Made by a program: the position numbers and the translations under genes
Shown here: in pieces, positions 52,409-60,973 of the stretch
How positions within the stretch are numbered: the first letter of the stretch is position 1
Layout of the letters: every line of letters begins with the position of its first letter
Notes under the pieces: generated by a model
Databases searched by the model: none
Told to the model about the DNA's origin: nothing
Seen by the model: only the letters and a program-made list of their open reading frames with translations
Source of the DNA: an uncultured Clostridia bacterium
Lineage (GTDB): Bacteria; Bacillota_A; Clostridia; TANB77; CAG-508
Assembly (NCBI GenBank): GCA_944393405.1
Contig: CALYAC010000001.1
Location: forward strand, 62,001-126,000
Length of the DNA: 64,000 nt
Direction: 5' to 3'

Positions 52409-53135
52409 TTATTTTATATTAGTTATATTTCTTGTTTGAAGAATAAAAATTTCATTATTTTTTATAGTCCATTCAATGTCCTGAGGCATTCTATAAATTT
52501 TTTCTATCTCTATACCAATTTTTGCTAATTCTTTAAAATTTTTCTCCTCTTTATATGTGATATCTTGTCCTCTTTTATAATTTATTTTTATTTCAAAAGT
52601 ATCTTTATTTACTATAATTTGTATAGGTGTTTCTTCCCCTTGTACTAATTTTTCTCCTAGACCATATACAAACTCTATAATTATTTCATTTTCTTGTGTT
52701 ATTGGACTACAAGTAAACATTACTCCTGATATTTCTCCATCAATCATTTCTTGAACTATTACCGAGACATTTGTATTATCATTTATAATGTTTTTCTCTT
52801 CAATATATCCTTTTATATTATCCGCTTCATTTGATTTAAAACATTTTTTAATCGAATCAATTAAATTACATCTATCTACATTAAGAAATGTTTCAAATTG
52901 TCCGGCATATGAATTATTTTTTCCATCTTCACATACAGCTGACGATCTAACTGCTACTTTTTTTAAATTCATTTTATTAAAATAATTAAATATATCTTTA
53001 TTTGACTCTAAATTTGTGCAAACAAAACCTGTTGGAACATTAAAACCATTTTTTATTAGTTCTCCTAAGTTTCCGTGCTTTACCTCCTACTATATTTATA
53101 TCTTTCTTACTTACTTCATTTAAATTATATATCAT
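52409..53135 (-). pseudogene. Dikinase ATP-binding (PPDK_N/PEP-synthase N-terminal) domain, frameshifted
   Basis: The ATG at 53135 opens MIYNLNEVSKKDINIVGGKA, the usual start of this fold. One extra base near 53075 breaks the frame. After it the expected sequence resumes (GNLGELIKNGFNVPTGFVCT) and runs to 52409. The rest carries VRSSAVCEDGKNNSYAGQF, VQEMIDGEISGVMFT, FVYGLGEKLVQGEETP and the C-terminal IEWTIKNNEIFILQTRNIT. It is only about 241 residues, short for the family. Such domains use ATP to phosphorylate a histidine on the swivel domain, which here lies in the 417-aa protein of the same operon. Confidence 0.75.
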
Positions 53136-53140
53136 ATTAA

Positions 53141-53956
53141 TTAATACCTTTCTTCAATTTCGGTTTTACTTATTATTTTGGATGGTCCTATAAATTCTCT
53201 ATCTTCTGTCTTTACTATTATTCCATTTTCTGTTACTTGAAATACAATTCCGTCATTATACCCAAATTCCATTGTATTAGATAAATGTGCATTATTTATA
53301 AATGGTTCCATAGTTTCACCATGAGTAATTAGAAATACGCAAATATTTGTATTATGCTCTTTTGAATAGTATTTGGACCAATCAACTATATAATTTAATA
53401 ATTTTCGTATTCTATTATTTAAGTCAGATGGTCCTTCTGCATTTTCGTTATATTTTTTTACTTCTTCTGAAGTTGCAAGTTCTCTCCAAAAGTTTTGATT
53501 CATTCCTCCATGTTTTAATCTAAGTTTTTTTATATATTCAGGTGCTTCATCATACACATTTGGTTCAGCAAGTTTTTTTCTTAATTCATCAATTGATAAA
53601 CTATTTTCTATATTTCTTATATACATCTGTGGTTTAGAGTAAAAATGCCTATTTATTTCTTTTTCTTCTAATCCCAATAATCTCAATTCTTCTTTAATAG
53701 TATCAATAGTTATTATTTCAGTTTCAATAGCTCTTCTTCCAAATCTCTTATCACTAAGCCAATATGTAGGTGAGCCCAATACAAAAAAAGTAGTATCATC
53801 TAAATTACTTCCTACTATTCTAGCTAATCTCTCTTTAGTTTTATTTTCTATTTCTTTTTTACCTTCTTTTGTAATATGTCCAATATTTAAATCATTTTTA
53901 TTTCTGGAATTATTATATCGTCCATGTCTAGTTAAAATTATATTAATATCTTTCAT
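53141..53956 (-). CDS. Histidine phosphatase superfamily protein
   Basis: The product (271 aa) carries the phosphatase signature LTRHGRYN (R10, H11, G12) and the second histidine in FLITHGETMEP (H212). Such enzymes remove phosphate through a phosphohistidine intermediate; SixA-type members act on phosphohistidine in proteins. The product is larger than SixA and has an insertion of about 80 residues (75-155). It lies between the helical gene (23 bases upstream) and the dikinase ATP-binding gene (5 bases downstream), so it probably acts on the phosphohistidine chemistry of this operon. Confidence 0.85.
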   Translation of the reverse strand: MKDINIILTRHGRYNNSRNKNDLNIGHITKEGKKEIENKTKERLARIVGSNLDDTTFFVLGSPTYWLSDKRFGRRAIETEIITIDTIKEELRLLGLEEKEINRHFYSKPQMYIRNIENSLSIDELRKKLAEPNVYDEAPEYIKKLRLKHGGMNQNFWRELATSEEVKKYNENAEGPSDLNNRIRKLLNYIVDWSKYYSKEHNTNICVFLITHGETMEPFINNAHLSNTMEFGYNDGIVFQVTENGIIVKTEDREFIGPSKIISKTEIEERY

Positions 53957-53979
53957 AACTACCTCTTATACATTATACT

Positions 53980-55089
53980 TTATATATTATCTAAAGAAAA
54001 ATCAGAAAAATCAGGTTTCATTACAATTGCTTTTAGCTCATCTGGTAAATACCAAACTAAATAATAAAACATAGCAGCTTGTCCACCAGATCTAATTGGC
54101 ATATTAGGATCTAATTGTTTTAAAATTACTTTTATCTCATCATGTATACCAAACCAAAAAGGAAGAAGTTTTCCATCAATTGCTCCCATTACATCTTTAT
54201 ACATTGCAAAGTTTCTCGCCTGTTCATATGACATTTTTAATAAATCAAATTCATCTTTATCTAATTGACTTTTTGCGTCAATAAATATATCATTTATTTT
54301 TAATTTCATATTATCATTTTTTTCTTTTAATTTCATATTTTCTTTTCTAAATTCTATAGTATGTGTTAATGTATTGTATAGTGGAAGCATTGAGCTTCTG
54401 AACTTTACTTGCACTAATGCAATGTGAAGTAAGTCAAATAGTTTTTCATTATTACTTTTTTCAATATAATCCCAAATTTCTTTCCATATATTATTTATAT
54501 CATCCATATTTTTCATTGGATCATCATCTATTAAATTTATAACACTATTTAAATTATCTTGTATTTCTTTTATTTTATTTAATTCTTCTAATACTAAGTT
54601 GCATTTTAATGCTTGCTCTAAATATTCATCCGCATAATCTGACTGAAGTAATATTTGAGTAATCTCTTCTACTTTAGATTCATATTTTTCTGTTTCTTCT
54701 GCTTTTACAAATTTTCTAATAAGCATTTTTAAATTATCTACATAAAAACTATGTATTGGTCCATCTGCAAATAAATAATTAACTATCCAAAATCTAAAAC
54801 AAAATAACTTATTTAGTTTTTCATCAATTTCTACTAAAAATTTTAAATCTTTGTTTTTGCATTCTTCATATTCTTTTTTTATTTTATTTAATCCCTCTAC
54901 TAATTCTTTTTTTTGGGAATCTCCATACTTTCTAAATCCTTCTGGATCCATTGCATATTTATTTGCTGCGTCTTCATAATTTTCAATTATTTTTGGAAAT
55001 TTATTTGGATATGTAAATATCATTCCTTCAATATCATTTGGTAAATATTGTGGCATTTTTAATAAATACTCTGGTATTCTAATATTCAT
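53980..55089 (-). CDS. Helical protein, possible middle domain of a split dikinase
   Basis: The product (369 aa) is soluble and almost all alpha-helical, with many charged segments. SYEQARNFAMYKDVMGAIDGKLLPFWFGIHDEIKVIL resembles the region linking the ATP-binding and phosphohistidine domains in rifampin phosphotransferase/PEP-synthase-like proteins, which binds the substrate. That comparison is inference from pattern only. Its ATG lies within the 3' end of the 417-aa gene (11-base overlap), indicating coupled translation. No other motif is recognisable. Confidence 0.6.
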   Translation of the reverse strand: MNIRIPEYLLKMPQYLPNDIEGMIFTYPNKFPKIIENYEDAANKYAMDPEGFRKYGDSQKKELVEGLNKIKKEYEECKNKDLKFLVEIDEKLNKLFCFRFWIVNYLFADGPIHSFYVDNLKMLIRKFVKAEETEKYESKVEEITQILLQSDYADEYLEQALKCNLVLEELNKIKEIQDNLNSVINLIDDDPMKNMDDINNIWKEIWDYIEKSNNEKLFDLLHIALVQVKFRSSMLPLYNTLTHTIEFRKENMKLKEKNDNMKLKINDIFIDAKSQLDKDEFDLLKMSYEQARNFAMYKDVMGAIDGKLLPFWFGIHDEIKVILKQLDPNMPIRSGGQAAMFYYLVWYLPDELKAIVMKPDFSDFSLDNI

Positions 55090-56332
55090 ATACTACACCC
55101 TCTCCTCCATCAATTATTACTTTTTGTCCATCTTGTAATACTTTTGTTGCTATATTTGTTCCTACTACTGCTGGTATTCCAAACTCTCTTGAAACAATTG
55201 CTGCATGGCATAAAGTTCCACCAAGATCTGTTATAATTCCTCCTGCCCTTCTTATAGCAATTAAATATTGTGGTCTAGTCATTGCTGTTACAATAATGTC
55301 ACCTTTATTTACTTTTTTTATCTCCTGTTCCATATTTCCTGAATGAAACATATTAACCTGTCTTATAGTTCCAATAACCTTACCTTTACTTGCAGGATAT
55401 CCTGTTAATAGTCTCTTTGGTTTATATTCAAATTCTTTAAAATATTCTCTTAATTTATTTTCAACTTCTTTATATTCATCAGATGTTTTTACCCAACCTT
55501 TTTTATCATGAGTTATATCTACCCCAGTAATTTCTAACTCTCCTACTATTTGCTTTATTTGTTGATTGTTTGTAAGTCCTATTTTATCAAATACTGTTAC
55601 TAATCTTCCTCTTCTAAAAGTATTAAACCCATAATAGCTTTTATTATATCCAGCTAACTGATATGCCCACCATCCTTTTACATTGCAGTTTCCAATATTT
55701 AGATTAATTGTTTTTCTACTTTCTTCTATTATATCTGGCTTTGGAACAATACATTCTTCACCATTAAATATAAGTTTTATTTCATTGTTTAATATAAATG
55801 GTGCAAACCTTCTTCCTAATTCTTCCCTTATTTTTTCTAAAAGCATATCATTCACATCTATTTTTAGTTTATTAATTTCAACAATAGTTCCATGTTTTTT
55901 GTCATTTTTTTCTTCAATTATAAATGGAAAATTAAACCAATCTCCTTTACTTAACCATTCATCTTCATTATATTTAATTATATATTCCTCATTTAAATCC
56001 TTTTGTTTAGTTTTTAATATAAATTCTTCTCCTAAAAATGATGTTGCAGTTTTAAGTCCTAATCCAAACTCTCCAAGTTTTTCTTTTTTGCTTGAATATC
56101 CAAGTCTGATTGAATCTTTTGCAGCATTTTTATTCATACCTTTACCTGTGTCAGATATTAAAATATGTTTTTTATCAATTTCTACTTTTATAACTATTTT
56201 TTCATCTTCTAGTCTTGCATCAATTGAGTTGTCAATAAGTTCTGAAATTGCTTCTTGTACTGAATATCCAGTTTGGCTTATTTTACACATAATACTTCTA
56301 TGTGGTGTAATATCTATTAATTCTTTTTTCAT
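55079..56332 (-). CDS. GHKL ATPase fused to a PEP-utiliser phosphohistidine swivel domain
   Basis: I used the ATG at 56332, with GGAGG 8 bases upstream; a longer start overlaps that ribosome site. The N-terminus is an HSP90/MORC-like ATPase: AISELIDNSIDA (N35), DTGKGM (61-66) and GEFGLGLKTA (87-96). The C-terminus is a PEP-utilising mobile domain, GGTLCHAAIVSREFGIPAVVG, with the phospho-accepting H376. The two domains normally occur in unrelated proteins. It heads a four-gene operon with a helical protein, a histidine phosphatase and a dikinase ATP-binding domain. Confidence 0.9.
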   Translation of the reverse strand: MKKELIDITPHRSIMCKISQTGYSVQEAISELIDNSIDARLEDEKIVIKVEIDKKHILISDTGKGMNKNAAKDSIRLGYSSKKEKLGEFGLGLKTATSFLGEEFILKTKQKDLNEEYIIKYNEDEWLSKGDWFNFPFIIEEKNDKKHGTIVEINKLKIDVNDMLLEKIREELGRRFAPFILNNEIKLIFNGEECIVPKPDIIEESRKTINLNIGNCNVKGWWAYQLAGYNKSYYGFNTFRRGRLVTVFDKIGLTNNQQIKQIVGELEITGVDITHDKKGWVKTSDEYKEVENKLREYFKEFEYKPKRLLTGYPASKGKVIGTIRQVNMFHSGNMEQEIKKVNKGDIIVTAMTRPQYLIAIRRAGGIITDLGGTLCHAAIVSREFGIPAVVGTNIATKVLQDGQKVIIDGGEGVVYEY

Positions 56333-56404
56333 ATACCATCCCTCCATATATTATTATACAAATAATATAACTAGATTAACTAACATTTTCGATATCAAAA
56401 ATGT

Positions 56405-57652
56405 TTATATAAAAAAAACAAGGGACATATATGTCCCTTGATGATCATAAAACTCATAATATGATTCTCTGATCTCTTCAATTGTTTTCCAAAGTTCGTC
56501 AATAGAATTTACTTTAATATCTGAATATTTAGTTGTTATTTCTTCCGGCAGGTCTACCTCATCATCATATCCGCCAAAATAGTATTCATATATGAATTGC
56601 TCTCCATTTATACTAAATGTTATATTAGCAATCCAAGTTCCATAGTTATCATCGAACTTTGCTTCTTTAAAAACATCACGTAATGGTACAATTGACATAC
56701 TTGTATCCATGCCTTCTTGAGCATTTGAGATTTCATCTGCTTGCATACAATACTTTTTATATGTTTTCCAATCACTTGGAGATAACACATAATATTCATT
56801 ATCTTTATGAATAATTGGCAAATACATGTCAGTATATTTTGAAATAACATTTTCTGCATTAATTGGAATTTCTTCTATCCCTGATGCAATAAGTTCAAAA
56901 ATTACCTCAGGCTTATTCCCTGCTAATTCCACAAAAACAGAGTACAACTTATCGTCATTAGTCCTAAGAAGCCCAGTACTTAAACGGATATCTACGATAT
57001 ATCCATCATAAAACTTTTGTCTTGCGATTTCTTTTCCTTCTTTATAAAAGACAAAATCACCGTCATATACTAGTGTATATTCTCCTATTCTGTTAGAATT
57101 ACGTGACGTGTTTAATTGCTCTTTTACATCAAAAGGAAGATTAATGTCATATGTGAGAACATCTTCTTCTACATTTTCTCCATCTATTTCCTGTCTCAAA
57201 AACCAGTAACCGTCATATCCATATATAACCAAGTTGCCAGAATCTGACCTATAGATAGAGAAATTCTTTAACCGATTATAGTTATACATTGGATCATTCT
57301 TTATAGATATCTCCCATCCATCCTCTTCTTTTTTCAGTAAGATTCTCTCTCCATTAAAATTGTACTCTATGTATGCACTGTGTTTATCGCAAAATTGCAT
57401 ATCAGTCTTGATGAATTTTGGTAATTCATCTTTCCATGCTGAATTCTTTTCAGTCGGTGTCGGCTCTTTTTCCATTTTATACAAGTAACTGGATATATCT
57501 CTTTTCAGTATTCCATCACTTTCCTTAGTAGCCGGACTGTAAATCAAACTCATAAATGCAGCTAAAGCAATAAAAGCAAGCATTCCCCATAGGAATACTA
57601 TAAAGTTTTTTTCAAATCTTTTCCGCTTTTTACTTTTTAAGTCTGTTTTCAT
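56405..57652 (-). CDS. Membrane-anchored protein of unknown function, probably acquired
   Basis: The product (415 aa) has a basic cytoplasmic start, one transmembrane helix (about 16-38) and a long extracellular part rich in aromatic beta-type segments (DGYWFLRQEI, YTLVYDGDFVFYKEGKEI). I recognise no domain. Composition is visibly GC-richer than neighbours. The intrinsic terminator (56411-56440) lies inside the last ~12 codons, so the C-terminus (GTYMSLVFFI) is encoded by the hairpin. This suggests the original end was lost. GAAGGAG precedes the start, and a 10-codon leader frame lies further upstream. Confidence 0.65.
   Translation of the reverse strand: MKTDLKSKKRKRFEKNFIVFLWGMLAFIALAAFMSLIYSPATKESDGILKRDISSYLYKMEKEPTPTEKNSAWKDELPKFIKTDMQFCDKHSAYIEYNFNGERILLKKEEDGWEISIKNDPMYNYNRLKNFSIYRSDSGNLVIYGYDGYWFLRQEIDGENVEEDVLTYDINLPFDVKEQLNTSRNSNRIGEYTLVYDGDFVFYKEGKEIARQKFYDGYIVDIRLSTGLLRTNDDKLYSVFVELAGNKPEVIFELIASGIEEIPINAENVISKYTDMYLPIIHKDNEYYVLSPSDWKTYKKYCMQADEISNAQEGMDTSMSIVPLRDVFKEAKFDDNYGTWIANITFSINGEQFIYEYYFGGYDDEVDLPEEITTKYSDIKVNSIDELWKTIEEIRESYYEFYDHQGTYMSLVFFI
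56411..56440 (-). terminator. Terminator embedded in the 415-aa coding region
   Basis: A perfect 22-base palindrome (56419-56440) is followed on the minus strand by eight T. It lies upstream of the stop codon at 56405. Confidence 0.85.
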
Positions 57653-57682
57653 ATTTCTTCTCCTTCTTTTTTAGAAAACTTT

Positions 57683-57715
57683 TTACATTGAACCATATTT
57701 ACTTTGTTTTGTCAT
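57683..57715 (-). CDS. 10-aa leader-like frame (MTKQSKYGSM)
   Basis: The ATG at 57715 follows GGGAGGAG 6 bases upstream, a very strong site for so short a frame. It stops 30 bases before the 415-aa gene, which has its own ribosome site. It may be a leader peptide or the remains of a larger gene. Confidence 0.3.
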   Translation of the reverse strand: MTKQSKYGSM

Positions 57716-57762
57716 TTCACTCCTCCCTAGAAATTATTCTAAAAAATATCTATATATAAAGC

Positions 57763-57796
57763 AAAAAAACTGCTAAGTTCTATTATAGCAGTTTTT
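57763..57796 (-). terminator. Terminator of the 85-aa gene
   Basis: A perfect 11-bp stem (57765-57775 with 57786-57796) with seven T following on the minus strand. Confidence 0.88.
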
Positions 57797-57827
57797 GAGG
57801 ATTATAACAAGTCTTTAAGCTCTTACC

Positions 57828-58085
57828 TTATTCACTTTTTATAGCAATCATTAATTCGTTATCTCCAACCATATATCTATTACCTTTATATGTGTATTTA
57901 GCACCAGAAAAATACACATCATAGCCTATATCTTCTAATTTCCATTTTGCCATTTCTAAGAAATCATCTGTATCATCATTTGATAAGTTTTCCTTAACTC
58001 TTAATTCATAAAATGAAAATCTTAAAAAATCGTCTCCACTTGTTATTTTTTCTTTAATGTATTTATTCACATAGTCTTCCTTCAT
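57828..58085 (-). CDS. Hypothetical 85-aa acidic protein
   Basis: I placed the start at the ATG at 58085, with AGGAGG 9 bases upstream. The frame extends to 58241, but that part runs through the terminator of the preceding gene and has no ribosome site. The protein is soluble, with a KEKITSGDDFLRFSFYELRVKEN helix and an aromatic C-terminal strand region (YDVYFSGAKYTYKGNRYMVG). I recognise no family. Confidence 0.65.
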   Translation of the reverse strand: MKEDYVNKYIKEKITSGDDFLRFSFYELRVKENLSNDDTDDFLEMAKWKLEDIGYDVYFSGAKYTYKGNRYMVGDNELMIAIKSE

Positions 58086-58209
58086 CTTTAGTTTCCTCCT
58101 TAAATTTTTAAACAGAATTTGAATAACATTTGTTATTATACCATTAAGTACATATGTTTGCAAGAGATAATTTCTTTTTTTATATACTTTTTTAGTTTGA
58201 AAAAATAAT

Positions 58210-58230
58210 AGGCAGCCAACCTGGCCGCCT
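58210..58230 (-). terminator. GC-rich terminator of the 105-aa gene
   Basis: A 9-bp stem (AGGCGGCCA/TGGCTGCCT, one G-T pair) with a 3-nt loop, followed on the minus strand by ATTATTTTTT. The high G+C of the stem matches the gene it ends. Confidence 0.88.
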
Positions 58231-58237
58231 GGTTTTG

Positions 58238-58555
58238 TCATGCAATATATCCTTTCGCATCTCCTCTCACAAGAATTTGGAAATCGTCGTGATTTAAAAT
58301 TTCAGTTGTTGTAAAATGTTTAGCGTACTCATCTCCACTTCTTTCAGGTACGATTATATCAGAGACCTTCCACTTATTCTCGTCTTTCAAATAAGTAAAG
58401 ACTCTGAATACCTCTCTGTCATTCCGATCAAATCCTGCATAGTTGCCTTGAATCCAGAATGACTTTCCTCCGTCAAGATGTTCAGGATGTTTGATAACAT
58501 CGAGAAGGTAGGAAATTTTCCCTTTCTTTATTTGTTTTTCTGTCAAATATCTCAT
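58238..58555 (-). CDS. Hypothetical 105-aa protein, probably acquired
   Basis: The product is soluble, mixed alpha/beta, with DGGKSFWIQGNYAGFDRND and VRGDAKGYI segments. Its GC content is well above that of the amylase and TetR genes, and it carries its own GC-rich terminator. Short start context (AGAAAGAGAGGTAG). No family recognised. It lies just before the 85-aa gene on the same strand, but the terminator separates them. Confidence 0.6.
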   Translation of the reverse strand: MRYLTEKQIKKGKISYLLDVIKHPEHLDGGKSFWIQGNYAGFDRNDREVFRVFTYLKDENKWKVSDIIVPERSGDEYAKHFTTTEILNHDDFQILVRGDAKGYIA

Positions 58556-58700
58556 ACTGCTACCTCTCTTTCTAATTATTGCATATTGCTTGACATCTTT
58601 ATTATACCATACATTATTTGATCACGTAAATATTTATATAATTATTAATATTACACTTTTTTATTATTCGACATATATTTATTTAAAAAGACATATTTCA

Positions 58701-58728
58701 TTGACTGATTTTGAATTTATGATATAAT
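58701..58728 (+). promoter_or_regulatory. Promoter of the alpha-amylase gene
   Basis: TTGACT (58701-58706), 16-base spacer, TATAAT (58723-58728), about 30 bases before the start. Confidence 0.75.
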
Positions 58729-58758
58729 CTAGTAAAACATATGATAAGGGGTAATAAA

Positions 58759-60210
58759 ATGAATAATGAAACAATTATGCAATACTTTGAATGGTATTTG
58801 CCTAATGATTGTAGTTTATGGAAAAAAGTCTCTGCAGAAGCACAAAACTTAAAAGAAACAGGTATTACAGCTCTTTGGCTTCCTCCTGCCTATAAAGCTT
58901 CTGATGGAAAAGATGGTGTTGGATATAGTGTATATGATTTATATGATTTAGGAGAATTTAATCAAAAAGGAAGTATTCCAACAAAATATGGTACCAAAGA
59001 TGAATATTTAGAAGCGATAGATAAATTACACAAAAGTGGAATAAAAGCTATAGCAGATATCGTTTTAAATCATAAATTTGGAGCAGATGATTTAGAACAA
59101 GTTATAGCTGTTGAAGATAATCCCCAAAATCGTAATGATGCAATTTCTTCACCAAAATTAATTTCAGCTTGGACAAAATATACTTTCCCTGGTAGAGGTG
59201 ATACATATTCTTCTTTTAAATGGGATTGGACACATTTCCATGGTGTGGATTGGGATGAAACTAGAAAGCAAAGTGCAATTTATAAATTTTATGGAAAACA
59301 CTGGGATAATGAAGTAGATAATGAAAATGGTAATTATGATTATCTTATGGGTGCTGATATAGATTTAAATAATTTAGATGTGGTAAATGAGCTTACTAAT
59401 TGGGGTAAATGGTATGTTGATTTTGCAAATCTAGATGGTTTTAGATTAGATGCTGTAAAACATATTAGAGCAGATTTTTATAAAACATGGCTTAGCGAAA
59501 TTAGAAAATATAAAAACAAAGATCTATTTGCTGTTGGAGAATACTGGTCAAGAGATATAAATAAATTAAATCATTATTTAGAAACTGTAGATAATAGTAT
59601 GTGCTTATTTGATGTACCATTACATTATAATTTTCTTGATGCTTCAAATAGCAATGGCTTTTATGATATGAGAACAATTTTAAATGGTAGTTTGCTTCAG
59701 GCAAATCCCGATAAAGCAATAACATTTGTAGATAATCACGATACACAACCTGGTCAATCTCTTCAATCTTGGATTCCTGATTGGTTTAAGCCTCTTGCCT
59801 ATTCTATAATCTTATTAAGGAATAAAGGTACTCCTTGTGTATTTTATGGAGATTATTATGGCATTCCACATGATTTTATAGATAGTAAAGCAAACTTTTT
59901 AAAACTTGCCATATATGTACGTAAAAAATTTGCTTATGGGAACCTAAAAGATTATTTTGATGATTTTAATATCGTTGGTTGGACTTTAGATGGTGATGAA
60001 GAACATAAGAACTCTGGACTTGCTGTTCTTTTAACAGATGGTCCTGGTGGTAGTAAATTAATGAATATTGGGCAAAAATTTGCAGGAAGTACATTTTATG
60101 ATTGTACCGGACATGTTAAAGAAAAAATAGTAATTGATGAAAATGGTAATGCTGAATTTAAAGTAAATGGTGGTTCTGTTTCTATATGGATATTATCACC
60201 TAATGGTTAA
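58759..60210 (+). CDS. Cytoplasmic alpha-amylase (GH13)
   Basis: The 483-aa enzyme should hydrolyse internal alpha-1,4 bonds in starch, glycogen or maltodextrins. I chose the ATG at 58759, with AAGGGG 9 bases upstream; six codons earlier there is another ATG with no site. It lacks a signal peptide, so it acts inside the cell. Catalytic residues are D231 in GFRLDAVKH, E261 in VGEYWSRD and D328 in FVDNHDTQPGQ. Length and layout match the GH13 subfamily 5 intracellular enzymes. Confidence 0.94.
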   Translation: MNNETIMQYFEWYLPNDCSLWKKVSAEAQNLKETGITALWLPPAYKASDGKDGVGYSVYDLYDLGEFNQKGSIPTKYGTKDEYLEAIDKLHKSGIKAIADIVLNHKFGADDLEQVIAVEDNPQNRNDAISSPKLISAWTKYTFPGRGDTYSSFKWDWTHFHGVDWDETRKQSAIYKFYGKHWDNEVDNENGNYDYLMGADIDLNNLDVVNELTNWGKWYVDFANLDGFRLDAVKHIRADFYKTWLSEIRKYKNKDLFAVGEYWSRDINKLNHYLETVDNSMCLFDVPLHYNFLDASNSNGFYDMRTILNGSLLQANPDKAITFVDNHDTQPGQSLQSWIPDWFKPLAYSIILLRNKGTPCVFYGDYYGIPHDFIDSKANFLKLAIYVRKKFAYGNLKDYFDDFNIVGWTLDGDEEHKNSGLAVLLTDGPGGSKLMNIGQKFAGSTFYDCTGHVKEKIVIDENGNAEFKVNGGSVSIWILSPNG

Positions 60211-60216
60211 TATATA

Positions 60217-60260
60217 AAAATAATAGATAAAACAAATATAGTTGTTTTATCTATTATTTT
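60217..60260. terminator. Bidirectional terminator between amylase and ydcF
   Basis: A perfect 18-bp stem (60217-60234 with 60243-60260) and 8-nt loop, with T-rich flanks on both strands. Confidence 0.88.
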
Positions 60261-60291
60261 ATTTAAATTTTATTTAATATTTATAGTTTTC

Positions 60292-60930
60292 TTATTCAAC
60301 TAAATATTTATTATATCCCCTTTTCTTTAATTCTTCATATGCATTCCAAACATTTTGTGGCACATCTACTTCTATTTGCCAACCTTTTTTAGCAAACAGT
60401 TTCATTCTTTGAATATCACCCACTAATACATCAATCCACAATGTATTTTCTTGGTTTAAGTTAAAATATTCATCAAAACTAATATTTTTTGAAGTAATAA
60501 TTCCATCATATTCAGGCATTATCTTTTTAAATGTCGCATAATTTCTTTTTTCATCATATGATTTACAAACAATTATTAAAGAATTAATTTTTAGTTTTTT
60601 CTTTTCTATTAATTTTTTAGTAAATCTAAAATTATCTCCTGTATTTGTAGATTTGTTTTCAATATATATTTTTTCTTCTGGAACACCTTTTTCTATAGCT
60701 ATTTTTGCAAATTTTTCAGCTTCTGGTTCATTCCATATTTTACTAGTTATTTTTCCAAGCCCTCCTGAAAAAATTATAATATCTGAATAACCCTTCTTAA
60801 ATATTTCTACTGCTCTATCTACTATCGTTATATCAGAACATCCCAATACCAATATGCAATCAGACTTTTTTAATTCTTGATTCATTCTCATATAATCCCA
60901 TAATATCTGTATTAACTCTTTATCTTTCAT
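60292..60930 (-). CDS. YdcF-family (DUF218) protein
   Basis: The product (212 aa) is a soluble DUF218/YdcF-like protein with CILVLGCSD, IIFSGGLG and ENKSTNTGDNFRF motifs, which resemble the Rossmann-type core of the family. Some members bind SAM or act near envelope synthesis; the role here is unknown. I used the second of two adjacent ATGs (AAGGTG 5 bases away). It precedes the DUF2207-like gene on the minus strand. Confidence 0.85.
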   Translation of the reverse strand: MKDKELIQILWDYMRMNQELKKSDCILVLGCSDITIVDRAVEIFKKGYSDIIIFSGGLGKITSKIWNEPEAEKFAKIAIEKGVPEEKIYIENKSTNTGDNFRFTKKLIEKKKLKINSLIIVCKSYDEKRNYATFKKIMPEYDGIITSKNISFDEYFNLNQENTLWIDVLVGDIQRMKLFAKKGWQIEVDVPQNVWNAYEELKKRGYNKYLVE

Positions 60931-60973
60931 CATTTCACCTTTTCTTATCTATATATTCGATTTATCGATAAAT

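Noticed and set aside
58086..58241. N-terminal extension of the 85-aa gene
   Set aside because: The extension crosses the terminator of the preceding gene and lacks a ribosome site.
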